Assembly (NCBI RefSeq): GCF_030413595.1
Contig: NZ_CP129238.1
Coordinates: 186,001-250,000, forward strand
DNA length: 64,000 nt
Direction: 5' to 3'
Source: Planococcus liqunii
Lineage (GTDB): Bacteria > Bacillota > Bacilli > Bacillales_A > Planococcaceae
The position numbers were made by a program, and so were the translations under genes. Shown one piece after another: positions 18,641 through 26,869 of this stretch (position 1 is the stretch's first letter; each line of letters opens with the position of its first letter). The notes beneath the pieces are model-generated. The model had not been told where the DNA came from. It made no database searches and saw only the letters and a list, made by a program, of their open reading frames with translations.

Positions 18641-18668
18641 AAAAGCTGCCCTGTATTTGGGCAGCTTT
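18641..18668 (+). terminator. Left copy of a duplicated terminator hairpin
   Basis: Stem AAAGCTGCCC / GGGCAGCTTT. The T tract is only three long because the inserted element begins immediately after; the missing T residues are found on the right-hand copy at 19148-19175. Confidence 0.85.
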
Positions 18669-19147
18669 CAGACTGTAGACAAAGTTTAGATTAAATGAAT
18701 AGCGATGCATCAAATCAACCGGACCAGCCACTTCGCTTTCCGTGGGCTCAGCTTCAGCCTCCTCGTCACTAACGTTCCTGCGGGGTCTTCAGCTTTCGTC
18801 GCTCAGTCGCGTTGCTCCTTCACTGCTCCCACAGGAGTCTCCGTGGCCGGACCGGTTGAGGTGGCTCTCTTTGATTCGAAAGTGAACGATGATCCGATTG
18901 AAGCCAAACTATCTAGTTAAAAAAGAAAAGCGACACCTTTCGATAGCTTCACGTTTAGGATCCGAAGTGAAAGCCGGCGACTCCAGCGGGATAGTGAAGT
19001 GCCGAAATCCACTCGGGACGTTAGTTCCGAGTTAGTTCGGCGCGAGCCCGCGGAACGCGTCCGGCTGAAACGAAGGATCCGGGATTTTCTCTCTAAGCGG
19101 ATATTTATTCAGTTATCATGCGTAAAAATTCTTTTGTCTACAAACTC
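18669..19147. mobile_element. Terminator-embedded MITE-like repeat element, copy A
   Basis: About 480 bp without a gene, bounded by inverted ends: left CTGTAGACAAAG, right CTTTTGTCTACA. It contains a foldback core whose arms (18716-18731 and 18843-18858) match at 14 of 16 positions, and a second, diverged core of the same REP-like class further right (about 18955-19080). A second copy lies in opposite orientation at 36543-36948. Both sides carry the same terminator hairpin. Short reading frames inside it are not genes: they lie in the repeat and their reading differs between the copies. The gap 18627-19177 holds nothing else. Confidence 0.82.
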
Positions 19148-19175
19148 AAGGCTGCCCTGTATATGGGCAGCTTTT
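19148..19175. terminator. Right copy of the duplicated terminator hairpin
   Basis: Stem GCTGCCC / GGGCAGC plus five T. Differs from the left copy by one loop base (TATTTG versus TATATG) and at the truncated outer end. For the minus-strand gene ending at 19178 the A-tract side of this hairpin now acts as terminator. Confidence 0.82.
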
Positions 19176-19177
19176 TC

Positions 19178-20026
19178 TCATTCCTCAATATCCACTTTTT
19201 GTGTCACGTCCGCACCGTTAAAGAAGTCGCCGGAGATTTTGGCGATGGTGCCGTCTTCAATCATTTCTTCAATGACACGGTTCACGTTCTCAACCAGTTC
19301 ACCATTGTCTTTGTTCATCACTACGCCCACTTCAGAAGGGCTGTATTTCAAGTCCGGGTGAATGGTGATGTTCAGTTCAGGGAAAGCGGCCAGTGCCAGC
19401 GTCTGCAAATAATAGTCGTTCAAAATGACATCAGTGCGTCCAATGGACACGTCGCGCAGGTACACTTCGTTTGTGGCGTTGTCATAAACCACTTCTTCTG
19501 CGCCGTATTCACGTGCAGTTTCCATATAAACGGAAGTGGATGCGCCTGCCGCTTTTTTGCCTTTTAAGTCTTCCATCGTCTTGATTCCGGACAAATCGTC
19601 TTTCCGCACAATAGCGGTGCCGTAGGAGTACTTGAACGGCGTTGAAAACGCGAAGTTTTCTTTCCGATCTTCGGTCACTTCAATGTCATTGGCGGCCAAA
19701 TCAACTTGGCCGGTTTGCACAGACGTCAACATTTCGTCAAAGCCCAGTTCCGTAAATTCAACTTCCAGCTCCAAACGTTTAGCCAGCTCACGCACGACTT
19801 CCACTTCAAATCCTGTCAGCTTGTCCGACCCTTCCTCACGGTAGGAAGTAGGAAACAACGTGCCGGAAGTGGCGACTGTCAGGGAGCCTTCTTCCTGAAT
19901 TCGATCCCATTCTGACGGTTTTTCTTCCGCCGTATTGTCACTGCCGTTTCCACAGCCAGCCAACAAAGTTAACGCCAATATTCCAGCGAACAACGAGCCG
20001 CTTTTTTTACTCCACAACTTTTTCAA
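19178..20026 (-). CDS. Amino-acid ABC substrate-binding lipoprotein, orphan
   Basis: SBP_bac_3 family, 282 residues, signal peptide with lipobox LLAGC near residue 25. Start codon is TTG at 20026 behind AGGAGG. Family features include the segment VATSGTLFPTSY in the mature N-terminus and the hinge after DLAANDIEVTEDR. No permease or ATPase gene is adjacent, so it must serve a transporter encoded elsewhere. It is convergent with the upstream exporter operon across the repeat element and divergent from the TetR gene. Confidence 0.88.
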   Translation of the reverse strand: MKKLWSKKSGSLFAGILALTLLAGCGNGSDNTAEEKPSEWDRIQEEGSLTVATSGTLFPTSYREEGSDKLTGFEVEVVRELAKRLELEVEFTELGFDEMLTSVQTGQVDLAANDIEVTEDRKENFAFSTPFKYSYGTAIVRKDDLSGIKTMEDLKGKKAAGASTSVYMETAREYGAEEVVYDNATNEVYLRDVSIGRTDVILNDYYLQTLALAAFPELNITIHPDLKYSPSEVGVVMNKDNGELVENVNRVIEEMIEDGTIAKISGDFFNGADVTQKVDIEE

Positions 20027-20132
20027 TTATTATTCCTCCTATAATTTATTTCAATTTGAACATAGCATTAAGTGGCAAACTGAGCAAAGGTTTAATTCTG
20101 AAAAATTAAAAATAGAAAAATCTGAAAACTGA

Positions 20133-20180
20133 TTGACCAAGGCGGTCTGCGGGTGTATTCTGTAGTCGACCAGAGGGGTC
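20133..20180 (+). promoter_or_regulatory. TetR-controlled promoter with two matching operators
   Basis: Promoter TTGACC (20133-20138), 17 bp, TATTCT (20156-20161). Two inverted repeats of the form GACC-N5-GGTC lie at 20135-20147 and 20168-20180, their centres 33 bp apart, about three helical turns. One overlaps the -35 and the other the expected start of transcription, an arrangement suited to repression by the TetR protein encoded just downstream. Confidence 0.72.
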
Positions 20181-20205
20181 TAAATGAACGGAGAGGTTGG
20201 TGCAG

Positions 20206-20829
20206 ATGGAAAAGTTCATAAATCTCGACGATAGGAAAAAACAAACAATCTTGGATGCGGCCCTTCAAGAATTTGCAGAACACGGATATCAGCAGGCTTC
20301 GACAAACCGTATTGTAAAAAAAGCGGGAATCGGCAAAGGGATGCTGTTTTATTATTTTAAAAGCAAAAAAGAGCTTTATGAATACTTGTTTGAATACAGT
20401 TTGGACATTGTCGTACATGCGTACTTCAAACAAGTGAATTCAGCAGAAACCGATTTTATCGAACGCTTAAAGCAAGCTGCACAAGTAAAAATGAAGGCAC
20501 AGCTGGAAAACGAGCAGGTTTTTAATTTTTTGGGGAGTTTTGTATTGGCGAAAGAAGCAGAAATGCCACCGCATTTACAGAAAAAATATGCCGAAATGAA
20601 TACTTTGGCAGCGGCATTGATGTATGAAGGCATAGATAAATCGCTGATCCGGAAAGAATTGGATGCAGACAAAGCGTTTCAATTGATTCGCTGGTCAATC
20701 GAAGGCTACCAGAATGAGTTGCTGCAGCGTCTTGAAGGAAGCAAGATGTCATCCATTGATTTTGGTCCTTATTGGGAAGAGTTCTATGGCTACCTGAATA
20801 TTCTTAAGAAAAGTTTTTACAGGGAATAG
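20206..20829 (+). CDS. TetR family transcriptional regulator
   Basis: 207 residues from the ATG at 20206; GGAGAGG precedes it, and in-frame TTG/GTG codons just upstream are less well spaced. The N-terminal helix-turn-helix reads FAEHGYQQASTNRIVKKAGI followed by GKGMLFYYFKSKKELY, the classical TetR recognition region. The C-terminal ligand domain is helical and not assignable. First gene of an operon with an antibiotic-type ABC exporter, and most likely its repressor through the GACC-N5-GGTC sites in its own promoter. Confidence 0.9.
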   Translation: MEKFINLDDRKKQTILDAALQEFAEHGYQQASTNRIVKKAGIGKGMLFYYFKSKKELYEYLFEYSLDIVVHAYFKQVNSAETDFIERLKQAAQVKMKAQLENEQVFNFLGSFVLAKEAEMPPHLQKKYAEMNTLAAALMYEGIDKSLIRKELDADKAFQLIRWSIEGYQNELLQRLEGSKMSSIDFGPYWEEFYGYLNILKKSFYRE

Positions 20830-20840
20830 GAGGATTGGGC

Positions 20841-21770
20841 ATGAGCATTTTGAAAACCAGCGCGTTGACGAAGGATTTCGGAAATTTTACGGCATTGGAC
20901 GGAGTGGATATTGAAGTTGGAAAAGGAGAAGTGTACGGCTTTATCGGGCCGAACGGTGCAGGGAAATCTACGACGATCCGCGTTCTTCTTGGAATCTTAA
21001 AAGCCACTTCCGGAAAAGCGGAAATTTTTGGGCTCGATGCCTGGGAAGAAGCTGTAGAGATTCACAAACGTGTGGCTTACGTGCCTGGCGATGTAAATTT
21101 ATGGCCGAATTTGACGGGCGGGGAAGTCATTGACCTGTTTGTGAAGTTGCGCGGAGGAAATGGCCGAACGCGGCGGGAAGAGTTGGTCCGGAGATTCGGC
21201 TTGGATCCGACCAAAAAATGCCGGACGTATTCAAAAGGGAACCGGCAAAAAGTGGCTTTGGTGGCGGCATTGTCGATGGAAGCCGATCTTTACATTCTTG
21301 ATGAGCCGACATCGGGGCTGGATCCTTTAATGGAACGTGTCTTCCAGGAATGGGTAGCGGAAGCCAAGCAGCAAGGCAAGAGCATTCTGCTTTCTAGCCA
21401 TATTCTCTCGGAAGTTGAAAAGCTTTGCGACAAAGTGGCGATTATCCGGCAGGGAAAGATTATTGAAACGGGAACGCTGCGTGAATTGCGGCATTTGACG
21501 GGAAGCATTTTAACGGTGGAAACGAAGCGCCCGATGCCTTTGCTGCACGAGGTAAAAGGGGTGCATGGAATTCGGGAACATCAGGGGACTGTTTCATTCC
21601 AGGTGGACACAGAAAAGATGGACGAAGTGATGCGCTATGTCAGCGGCTTTGGTGTGGTCCGGCTGGAAAGTTCACCGCCGACTTTAGAGGAATTGTTCAT
21701 GCGCCATTATGAAGAAAGGGGCACAACGCAGATACAGGAGGCGGCTTCCCATGAACAAAAACTTGTTTAA
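20841..21770 (+). CDS. ABC exporter ATPase (antibiotic type)
   Basis: 309 residues from the ATG at 20841, with TAGGAGG seven bases before it. Walker A GPNGAGKS near residues 38-45, signature YSKGNRQK (a Gly-to-Lys variant of SGG seen in this family), Walker B YILDEPTSGLDP and H-loop SSHILSE. Its end overlaps the permease gene by 20 bases. Works with a single large permease, the layout of polyketide/tetronasin-type exporters. Confidence 0.9.
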   Translation: MSILKTSALTKDFGNFTALDGVDIEVGKGEVYGFIGPNGAGKSTTIRVLLGILKATSGKAEIFGLDAWEEAVEIHKRVAYVPGDVNLWPNLTGGEVIDLFVKLRGGNGRTRREELVRRFGLDPTKKCRTYSKGNRQKVALVAALSMEADLYILDEPTSGLDPLMERVFQEWVAEAKQQGKSILLSSHILSEVEKLCDKVAIIRQGKIIETGTLRELRHLTGSILTVETKRPMPLLHEVKGVHGIREHQGTVSFQVDTEKMDEVMRYVSGFGVVRLESSPPTLEELFMRHYEERGTTQIQEAASHEQKLV

Positions 21771-23355
21771 TGGAACGGGCATATTGATGCGCTTTATATG
21801 GCGGCGCGACCGTTTGCGCATCCCGATTTGGCTGCTGTCATTCGCAGTTGTTTCCATGGTGACGGCCGTGGCGTTTACGGATTTGTATCAAAATGCAGCC
21901 GAACGGCAGGCAATAGCGGAAACGATGAGAAATCCAGCGATGACAGCGATGGTCGGCCCTGGCTATGGGCTCGATAATTATACGGAAGGAGCCATGATGG
22001 CCCATCAAATGCTGTTAATGACCGCTGTCGTTGTGGGATTGATGAGCATCTTGCTCGTTGCCCGCCATACGCGGAGCGACGAAGAAGAGGGCCGGATTGA
22101 ATTGATCCGATCCCTGCCGGTAGGGCGTTTATCGACTCTCCAATCGGTGCTGCTGGTCATGTTCATTGTCAATATTCTTTTAGCGGTTACGACGGGCATT
22201 GGGCTTTATGCATTAGGAATCAGCAGCATGGATTTGGAAGGCTCGCTGCTTTACGGAGCGGCATTAGGGGCGGTCGGCTTGTTTTTTGCAGCGCTTACCG
22301 CCGTATTTGCACAGCTTTCGCAGAATTCGCGAAATACCGTCGGGCTTTCAGTGATCGTGCTGCTTCTTGGCTATGCGCTGCGGGCAATCGGGGATATCGG
22401 GATGGAAGCCTTGTCTTGGACGACTCCGCTTGGCTGGGTTCTGCGTTCTGAAGTATACGTCCAAAATTTTTGGTGGCCGGTGTGGTTCACTATAGGAACA
22501 GCATGTTTGCTGGCGGTTCTGGCTTTGTATTTGAATTCCATCCGGGATTTGGGTTCCGGCTTTTTGCCTGCCAGAACCGGTAAGGCGCATGCCTCACCAG
22601 CCCTGCAAAGTTCTCTTGGCCTGGCGGTTCGCCTGCAGCGCACCGGGTTGATCGCCTGGGCACTTGGCCTTTTTTTGATCGGCGCTTCGTACGGTTCCGT
22701 ACTGGGGGATTTGGAATCTTTTTTTGCAGACGTGGAAATCATGCAGGAGTTCTTAGCCGCAGCGCCGGGAAGTTCCTTGACGGAACAGTTTATTCCGATG
22801 CTGATGTCGGTCATGGCGATCATTGGCACCATTCCGGTCTTATTGGCTGTTTTAAGGCTGAAAGGTGAGGAAAAGAACAACCGGCTGGAACATTTCCTCA
22901 GCCGAGCCGTTTCCAGAAACCGGTTATTGGGTAGTTATGTAGTAATTTCCCTTTTCACCAGTTTCATCATGCTGTCGCTTGCAGGTCTTGGAATTGGGCT
23001 CGTAGGCAATGCAATGATGCAAGAAGGGCTGCCGGTGGGGATGTTTTATAAAGCGGCGATTGTTTATCTGCCGGCAGCTTGGGTGATAACCGGTTTGGCA
23101 GTTGCTTTGATTGGCTGGCTGCCAAAAGCAACTGGAGTGGTTTGGCTGTATTTGGTGTTTTCTTTCACAGTTGTTTATTTGGGAGCGCTGTTTCAGTTTC
23201 CTGAATGGACAGAAAAAGCAACGCCGTTTGGCCATATCCCGCAGCTTCCGGTTGAAGAACAAAATTGGATGGTATTGGCCATTTTGACGGCTATTGCCGG
23301 CGTTTTGCTGATCGCCGGTTTTGCCGGCTTCAACCGAAGGGATATCAGCAATTGA
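21751..23355 (+). CDS. ABC exporter permease, polyketide-antibiotic type
   Basis: 534 residues with about twelve hydrophobic segments in two similar halves, matching the fused permeases of the COG3559 (TnrB3-like) group. The start is the ATG at 21751; AGGAG is present 11 bases upstream inside the ATPase gene. The frame is open further upstream only within the ATPase. Regulated by the TetR gene at the head of the operon; the exported compound is unknown. Confidence 0.87.
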   Translation: MNKNLFNGTGILMRFIWRRDRLRIPIWLLSFAVVSMVTAVAFTDLYQNAAERQAIAETMRNPAMTAMVGPGYGLDNYTEGAMMAHQMLLMTAVVVGLMSILLVARHTRSDEEEGRIELIRSLPVGRLSTLQSVLLVMFIVNILLAVTTGIGLYALGISSMDLEGSLLYGAALGAVGLFFAALTAVFAQLSQNSRNTVGLSVIVLLLGYALRAIGDIGMEALSWTTPLGWVLRSEVYVQNFWWPVWFTIGTACLLAVLALYLNSIRDLGSGFLPARTGKAHASPALQSSLGLAVRLQRTGLIAWALGLFLIGASYGSVLGDLESFFADVEIMQEFLAAAPGSSLTEQFIPMLMSVMAIIGTIPVLLAVLRLKGEEKNNRLEHFLSRAVSRNRLLGSYVVISLFTSFIMLSLAGLGIGLVGNAMMQEGLPVGMFYKAAIVYLPAAWVITGLAVALIGWLPKATGVVWLYLVFSFTVVYLGALFQFPEWTEKATPFGHIPQLPVEEQNWMVLAILTAIAGVLLIAGFAGFNRRDISN

Positions 23356-23374
23356 AAGAAGGAGTGTATAGACA

Positions 23375-23758
23375 TTGGAAAAAGCATTTCCCAAAATCAC
23401 CACGTTTTTAATGTTTTCCGGGCAAGCAGAGGAAGCGATGAATTTCTATATGGGTCTGTTTGAAGATTCCCGTATTGAGGCGATTGTCCATAGCGAAGAT
23501 GGGACAGTCATGCAGGCCACATTTACATTAAAGGGGCAAACTTTGATGTGCATTGACAGTGTGGCCAATCATGAATTTACGTTTACACCGGCAATTTCTC
23601 TTTTTGTTACATGCGATAGCGAAGAAGAGATTGACCGTTTGTTTGGCCAGCTTTCTGAAGGCGGCGGTGTTCTCATGCCGCTCGGTGAATACCCGCACAG
23701 CAAAAAGTTTGGCTGGCTGGTGGATCGGTTCGGCGTATCCTGGCAATTGAATTATTAA
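23375..23758 (+). CDS. VOC/PhnB-like (3-demethylubiquinone methyltransferase fold) protein
   Basis: 127 residues. Start codon is TTG at 23375 with GAAGGAG upstream. The pattern ITTFLMFSGQAEEAMNFYMGLF and the ending KFGWLVDRFGVSWQLNY are typical of the PhnB/YxeA group in the glyoxalase superfamily. Proteins of this group bind small molecules or act in resistance; no specific reaction can be assigned. It follows the exporter by 19 bp, so it may be the fourth gene of the TetR operon. Confidence 0.85.
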   Translation: MEKAFPKITTFLMFSGQAEEAMNFYMGLFEDSRIEAIVHSEDGTVMQATFTLKGQTLMCIDSVANHEFTFTPAISLFVTCDSEEEIDRLFGQLSEGGGVLMPLGEYPHSKKFGWLVDRFGVSWQLNY

Positions 23759-23763
23759 AAATG

Positions 23764-23812
23764 AGAAATCCTGCAGGGAAGCAGCCATGTGAAGTCTCCC
23801 TGCAGGATTTCT
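23764..23812. terminator. Long hairpin between convergent operons
   Basis: A 16-bp perfect stem (AGAAATCCTGCAGGGA with its complement at 23797-23812) and a 17-nt loop. There is no clear T run, so termination efficiency is uncertain. Confidence 0.6.
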
Positions 23813-23846
23813 GTGTGATGCGGCCGTAGAAAAAAGCTGTTCTCTA

Positions 23847-24542
23847 TTAAAAGAACAGCCATACAATCACAGGACCTAAAAAAGACCCAACAACCGCGCT
23901 TAACGTCATGGCCACAGAACTCATTGACGCTTCTTCAGGGCCGTATTCAAAAGCTTTTGCGGTGCCAAGGCCGTGGGCAGAAGAACCAAGGCCGATGCCG
24001 CGGCCGATTGAAGAGTCGATGCGCAGAGTTTTCAAGAGCCATGGCCCGACAAGGATTCCGGTAAAGCCGGCAACCATCACATAGACTGCCGCCAGTGAAG
24101 GAATGCCGCCAAAAGCTTCCGCCATTTGCATGGCGACTGGCGTGGTAATGGATTTCGGCAGCATCGTCAAAACCATTTCGGTGGAAAAGCCGAACAGCTT
24201 CGTCAACAAAGAGCCGCTGAGGAGGCCGGCAATCGAACCTGCCGTTACACCAATGGCAATAGGCAGCAAGTTCTTTCTGAGCAGTGCCCACTGCTTGTAG
24301 AGCGGCACCGCCAAAGCCACAACCGCTGGCCCAAGCAATTCCCCGATCCACTGGCCCCCGAGCATATACGTTTCATACGTAACATCAAATACGAGCAAAA
24401 TCATTACCAATGCCACAGTGGTGGTCAATACAGGATTCAGGATGGTCCAGCGGTATTTTATGTATTGGCTGTTCAAAAACAAATAGAGAACGGTGGTCAG
24501 TCCTGCAAAAAGAAGGGATAGCAGAAAAATGTGCATGTTCAT
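23847..24542 (-). CDS. lrgB: LrgB-type antiholin-like membrane protein
   Basis: 231 residues from the ATG at 24542 (AAGGAGGG upstream), with about seven hydrophobic segments. Contains the family stretch G-(L)-G-SSAHGLGTAKAFE near residue 200 and the KSITTPVAMQMAE motif. LrgB/CidB proteins act with LrgA/CidA in control of murein hydrolase activity, overflow metabolite (pyruvate) transport and programmed cell death in Gram-positives. It overlaps lrgA by four bases. Confidence 0.92.
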   Translation of the reverse strand: MNMHIFLLSLLFAGLTTVLYLFLNSQYIKYRWTILNPVLTTTVALVMILLVFDVTYETYMLGGQWIGELLGPAVVALAVPLYKQWALLRKNLLPIAIGVTAGSIAGLLSGSLLTKLFGFSTEMVLTMLPKSITTPVAMQMAEAFGGIPSLAAVYVMVAGFTGILVGPWLLKTLRIDSSIGRGIGLGSSAHGLGTAKAFEYGPEEASMSSVAMTLSAVVGSFLGPVIVWLFF

Positions 24543-24910
24543 TTGCCCTCCTTCTGCTGTGCTGTACGAGCCGTCCACTGGCTGATCCCTGCAGAAACCG
24601 ACATGGTCAAAAGCGTACTAAAGATGGCAATGACCAGAAGCCAAACGCCTTTGCCGGTAAAAACATCGGCATAATCGATGACGCCGACTGTCGCCGGAAT
24701 AAAATACAGCGATAAAAATGCCAACAGGAAATGAGCGCCGGAATCGATCCATTTCAGCGGATAGATTTTTAGGAGAAGCGCGGAAAATAAGAGCAAAAAC
24801 CCGATAATGCTGCCGGGGAGCGGCAAGTTGAAAAGTGTACGCAGCCATTCACCAAGCAAATAAAAGCCGAACAAAACGGCAAGTTGAATAAAAGTAAGAA
24901 GGAATTTCAT
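24539..24910 (-). CDS. lrgA: LrgA/CidA holin-like protein
   Basis: 123 residues with four hydrophobic segments and the family motif LPLPGSIIGFLLLF near residues 28-41. First gene of the lrgAB operon; the stop overlaps the start of lrgB (ATGA). GGAAGG lies 11 bases ahead of the ATG. No lytSR two-component genes are beside it, although they often are in other Firmicutes. Confidence 0.92.
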   Translation of the reverse strand: MKFLLTFIQLAVLFGFYLLGEWLRTLFNLPLPGSIIGFLLLFSALLLKIYPLKWIDSGAHFLLAFLSLYFIPATVGVIDYADVFTGKGVWLLVIAIFSTLLTMSVSAGISQWTARTAQQKEGK

Positions 24911-24927
24911 CAGCCATCGCGCCTTCC

Positions 24928-24969
24928 TGTAAAATGGACGAGTGGAATGTGGTCAAGATTTATTCCACT
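24928..24969 (-). promoter_or_regulatory. lrgAB promoter with a perfect inverted repeat
   Basis: On the minus strand TTGACC (24951-24956), 17 bp, TTTACA (24928-24933). Perfect 8-bp arms AGTGGAAT (24941-24948) and ATTCCACT (24962-24969) flank the -35 hexamer, so a protein bound there would control access of RNA polymerase. The implied leader is only about 10 nt. Confidence 0.6.
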
Positions 24970-25152
24970 GTCATTTATTTTACCGCAAATTTTATGAAAA
25001 GCGAGAGCTGTGCATATATATAGAAGGAACTGATTAAAAATAGAAATGTTGTATGTTTATTCGGTGCGGATGACCCGTGAGTAACGGTGTCTGGAGTGAA
25101 ACTTCATTATTTGAACAACGTATTGAATAGCATAAAGAAAGGAGAATGGACA

Positions 25153-25851
25153 ATGGGCAATTATACAATTGATGAATTTATTCAACAGACAAAGCAAGAT
25201 GAACAGGAGAACGATTATTTTGAGCTGGAAACGCCGCGCATTTTGGAAGTGAACTTATTGGAGATGGTATGGGCAAAGGCAGGTTCCATGATTTCCTATA
25301 CCGGCCAGATTAAGTTTGAGCGGGAACGGCTGCTTGAACACGGCGTGGGGGTCATGTTCAAAAAAGCGATGACCGGGGAAGGTGCTTCTCTGATGAAAGC
25401 TACCGGACAGGGGCGCCTGTATTTGGCGGACCAAGGCAAAAAAATCAATATTTTCGAGTTGAATGGCGAATCGATTACGGTTAACGGCAATGACCTTCTC
25501 GCTTTCGAACCGGGCATCGAGTGGGAAATCAAAATGATGCGGAAAGTGGCCGGCATGATGGCAGGCGGCTTGTTCAACGTAACATTAAAAGGGAAAGGAA
25601 AAGTCGCCATCACTTCCCATTACGAACCGTTGACGCTGCTTGTTAAGCCGGGAGAACCGGTCATTACTGATCCCGGAGCAACAGTCGCCTGGTCCGGCAA
25701 TTTAACGCCGGAGTTCCGGACAGACATCAGTATCCGGACCTTCCTTGGCAGAGGCAGCGGCGAATCGATTCAAATGGAATTTTCCGGTGAAGGCTTTGTC
25801 ATTGTGCAGCCGTTCGAAGAAAAGTATGCAACGCCAAACGTATCGGTTTAA
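25153..25851 (+). CDS. AIM24 family protein
   Basis: 232 residues from the ATG at 25153 (AAAGGAG upstream); a longer in-frame reading from 25087 lacks support. The pattern of short beta strands with VWAKAGSMISYTGQIKFER, KATGQGRLYLADQGKKI and NLTLLVKPGEPVITDP belongs to the AIM24 (TIGR00266-related) beta-barrel family, whose role in bacteria is not settled. Followed after 75 bp by the DUF2971 gene in the same direction. Confidence 0.82.
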   Translation: MGNYTIDEFIQQTKQDEQENDYFELETPRILEVNLLEMVWAKAGSMISYTGQIKFERERLLEHGVGVMFKKAMTGEGASLMKATGQGRLYLADQGKKINIFELNGESITVNGNDLLAFEPGIEWEIKMMRKVAGMMAGGLFNVTLKGKGKVAITSHYEPLTLLVKPGEPVITDPGATVAWSGNLTPEFRTDISIRTFLGRGSGESIQMEFSGEGFVIVQPFEEKYATPNVSV

Positions 25852-25926
25852 GCTGTTTGAATCATGGGCAATCGGGAATAAAAAAGTCAATCAGCTGTTT
25901 CATTTTAGACGGAAGGAGCTGCTGTT

Positions 25927-26844
25927 ATGGCAAAGAGCGGCGGGTTGGCGGAAACACTGGAATGGCAGTTTCGGAATGAAGTCGACAAACAAATCCGGAA
26001 AACCCATGAATCCGGCCAAACACTTTATCACTACACAAGCCTTCAAAGCTTAATGGGGATGATTGAAACCAACAACTTGTGGATGAGCAAAGGCAATTTT
26101 CTCAATGATTCGAGTGAATTGATTTATTTTTCCAATGTGCTGAGGAGTGTCATGGGAAAGATGGAAATCCAAAGGGAAACGGAACTTTGGCAAGTGTTTA
26201 TAACGGAATTGGAAGACTCTATGAATCGTTTCCTGGAAGGAATTGAAGAAAGCGGTTTTGAAGTTTATATTTTTTCGCTGTCCTATTCGCCGGATTCTTT
26301 GGCTCTTTGGTACAACTACGCAAAAGGTGAAGGGTATAACCTTGGTTTTGATGCGGAAGAGCTGCTTCAAAAAGCATCCGCTTTCCCGGACGAATCAGAT
26401 GTCCTGCATGGCTTGGTCGTGTACGATCGGCAAGAACAGGAATTGATTTTGATGAATTTTTTGATTGAAACATTCAAACGGGTGGTTCAATACGAACCTG
26501 GCGACATCAAAAAAGCATTGCCGAACCATTTTTTATCCGTCATTGCGACATGTGCCATCTTTTTTAAAGACCCGGCTTTTAAAAGCGAAGAGGAATACCG
26601 CATTGCTTATATGAATACAAGCGGAGCTATGCATTCCGCGGTACGCTTTCGGGCACAAAACGGCGTAATTATCCCATTCATCACCGTCGACTTTGAAGAA
26701 CGCTTGCCCATCAGCCATATTACCATCGGTCCGAAGAACAACATTGATATTGCCAAAAGAGGCATAGAGCATTATTTGAAAAGCAAAGGTTACAATATGA
26801 AAAGCCTATCCATCAACAAATCTGTCGCGGCCCTAAGGTATTGA
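25927..26844 (+). CDS. DUF2971-like protein
   Basis: 305 residues, soluble. The segment LYHYTSLQSLMGMIETNNLWMSK-type opening and the later FSLSYSPDSLALWYNYAKG are the features by which I recognise DUF2971, a family with an ART-like/abortive-infection flavour in some contexts but no proven activity. Start supported by GGAAGGAG. It lies between AIM24 and an SDR gene, with a 25-bp gap to the latter. I see no toxin-antitoxin partner beside it. Confidence 0.78.
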   Translation: MAKSGGLAETLEWQFRNEVDKQIRKTHESGQTLYHYTSLQSLMGMIETNNLWMSKGNFLNDSSELIYFSNVLRSVMGKMEIQRETELWQVFITELEDSMNRFLEGIEESGFEVYIFSLSYSPDSLALWYNYAKGEGYNLGFDAEELLQKASAFPDESDVLHGLVVYDRQEQELILMNFLIETFKRVVQYEPGDIKKALPNHFLSVIATCAIFFKDPAFKSEEEYRIAYMNTSGAMHSAVRFRAQNGVIIPFITVDFEERLPISHITIGPKNNIDIAKRGIEHYLKSKGYNMKSLSINKSVAALRY

Positions 26845-26869
26845 CTTTAAATCGCCAAGGAGTGGTTGG

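Noticed and set aside
18705-18920. Open frame inside repeat element copy A (and its match 36709-36927 in copy B)
   Set aside because: Both translate the REP-like core and are similar only because the DNA repeat is the same; no ribosome site, and indels between copies disturb the reading.
20197-23758. Antibiotic biosynthetic cluster around the TetR-exporter operon
   Set aside because: Only exporter, regulator and a VOC-fold protein are present; no biosynthetic enzymes.
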